This document shows positions 42,000-42,521 of a stretch of DNA of 42,521 nt, piece after piece. Both the position numbers and the translations under genes were made by a program. Source of the DNA: an uncultured cyanobacterium (GTDB lineage: Bacteria; Cyanobacteriota; Cyanobacteriia; Thermostichales; Thermostichaceae); NCBI GenBank assembly GCA_937944885.1, contig CALFBB010000009.1, positions 1 to 42,521 on the forward strand, in the 5' to 3' direction. Within the stretch, counting starts at the first letter, position 1, and every line of letters begins with the position of its first letter. Under the pieces are notes generated by a model, which worked only from the letters and a program-made list of their open reading frames with translations, did no database searches and had not been told where the DNA came from.

Positions 42000-42521
42000 A
42001 ACGCTTTAATGTGGCGTTGGTATCGCAGCACATTTCAACCCCACAATCGATAGGACAGGCATGAGTTCTGGTTGATAGACTTTTCTTGACCCGATGACCA
42101 CAATTAGAGCAGCCTTATAACATTGCCACTGTATTCCCCTTGTTCCTTGCGGTCAGCATCAAAGCAGAACTGGGCATAATAGCCGTCTGCTCTGCGCAGA
42201 ACCCGTACACGATTAATCTTGAGCGTTAAAAGGTCTTCCCTTGTTTCTTTGTTGCAGTACAGAGAGAAGGTGCCGCTGTTGAAACCATCGGTAAACGAAA
42301 TACACATCCCATCTTCCGATAACTTCCAGCCCGATAGCTTGTACTCTAAAGAGCAGCAATGTTTTTGAAACTGAGGGTATCCCTTTTTGCTGTCTCCAGA
42401 CTTGCAACGGCGATAAAAATTAGAGATTGATTGCCAAGCTCTTTCGGCGCTAGCCTGCCTAGCCGCTGAGTTCAACTGCTTTGCGTAAGGGAACTCTTTC
42501 GCTCAATCTTTGCACAGGGAA
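42000..42521 (-). pseudogene. tnpB: TnpB relic 3, middle deleted, continues past the window
   Basis: Reading on the minus strand from the window edge: KEFPYAKQLNSAARQASAERA after a stop at the usual Trp, then SISNFYRRCKSGDSKKGYPQ, SLEYKLSGWKLSEDGM and NRVRVLRRADGYYAQFCFDA, the N-terminal domain of a third TnpB subgroup. At YSGNV, where RuvC-I GIDLG should follow, the sequence changes frame into GCSNCGHRVKKSLSTRTHAC, the C-terminal zinc finger. About 150-200 residues with RuvC-I and II are missing. The finger's second pair is CPIDC, with one residue too many, and RuvC-III DRD has become CCD. It is dead. The IS5 relic lies just beyond its 3' end. Confidence 0.82.

Larger units (their letters stand above)
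1..42521. repeat. HIP1-like palindrome GGGATCCC, dispersed
   Basis: The octamer GGGATCCC and its core GGATCC recur across the window, in genes on both strands and in gaps. By eye I found about a dozen perfect octamers in the first 8.5 kb, for example near 170, 217, 999, 1562, 1794, 1979, 4037, 4413, 4600, 5777, 7547, 7856 and 8424. A random sequence of this length would hold less than one octamer and about ten hexamers. I did not notice the usual cyanobacterial HIP1 octamer GCGATCGC. HIP1 is an established feature of many cyanobacterial genomes; reading this one as a lineage-specific variant is inference. Confidence 0.9.

Noticed and set aside
41834-42031. 65-codon open frame on the minus strand
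   Set aside because: It is the out-of-frame reading of the TnpB relic 3 tail and the start of the IS5 relic.

Overview
The window is chromosomal DNA from a thermophile-type unicellular cyanobacterium, most likely the hot-spring Synechococcus group that includes strains JA-3-3Ab and JA-2-3B'a. Three things point there. The vitamin K epoxide reductase-thioredoxin fusion matches, as I remember it, the JA-2-3B'a protein used for the VKOR crystal structure. Several genes belong to families largely confined to cyanobacteria (DUF3531, DUF3146, DUF3155, and lipid A genes in the order lpxC-fabZ-lpxA-lpxB). The palindrome GGGATCCC is hugely over-represented, in the role GCGATCGC (HIP1) has in other cyanobacteria. 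GC content is high in genes and drops in the transposon relics.

Layout. 1-3405: 3' part of mutL, VKOR-thioredoxin fusion, DoxX protein, all on +. 3406-7744: remnant of an IS200/IS605-type end, then ppk1 and a livM-livH permease pair on -. 7921-10697: lptC and a sulfatase/phosphatase-superfamily protein on +. 10717-18024: DUF3531, a 1598-residue kinase with six GAF-like regions, and gltX on -. 18264-21276: two small unknown genes, murA and ndk. 21277-24136: a transposon graveyard with two tail-to-tail TnpB pseudogenes and their end hairpins. 24137-34607: a glycine-zipper membrane protein, an alkyltransferase-like protein, a 5'-nucleotidase-like lipoprotein, an AmpG-like transporter, three small conserved genes, a response-regulator/GAF/histidine-kinase hybrid and an FAD protein of the UDP-galactopyranose-mutase type. 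34604-38977: lipid A operon on -. 39043-41336: TrmJ-type RNA methyltransferase and a beta-lactamase-fold protein. 41337-42521: decayed IS5-type transposase and a third, internally deleted TnpB.

How the genes fit together. The strongest theme is the cell envelope: lptC (LPS transport), lpxC-fabZ-lpxA-lpxB (lipid A synthesis), murA (peptidoglycan), the AmpG-like permease (possible muropeptide uptake) and the penicillin-recognising-fold protein. They form several separate transcription units. The rest is housekeeping (mutL, gltX, ndk, trmJ), phosphate and nucleotide metabolism (ppk1, 5'-nucleotidase) and signalling.

I saw no complete new defence or mobile system. The less ordinary sequence lies in (i) a small palindromic repeat inserted in frame inside the giant kinase and again at the end of the sulfatase-like gene, (ii) several perfect 10-15 bp tandem duplications, one of which repeats a ribosome-binding-like motif between lpxA and lpxB, and (iii) the nested decay of three TnpB copies. 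No tRNA, rRNA or CRISPR array was found.
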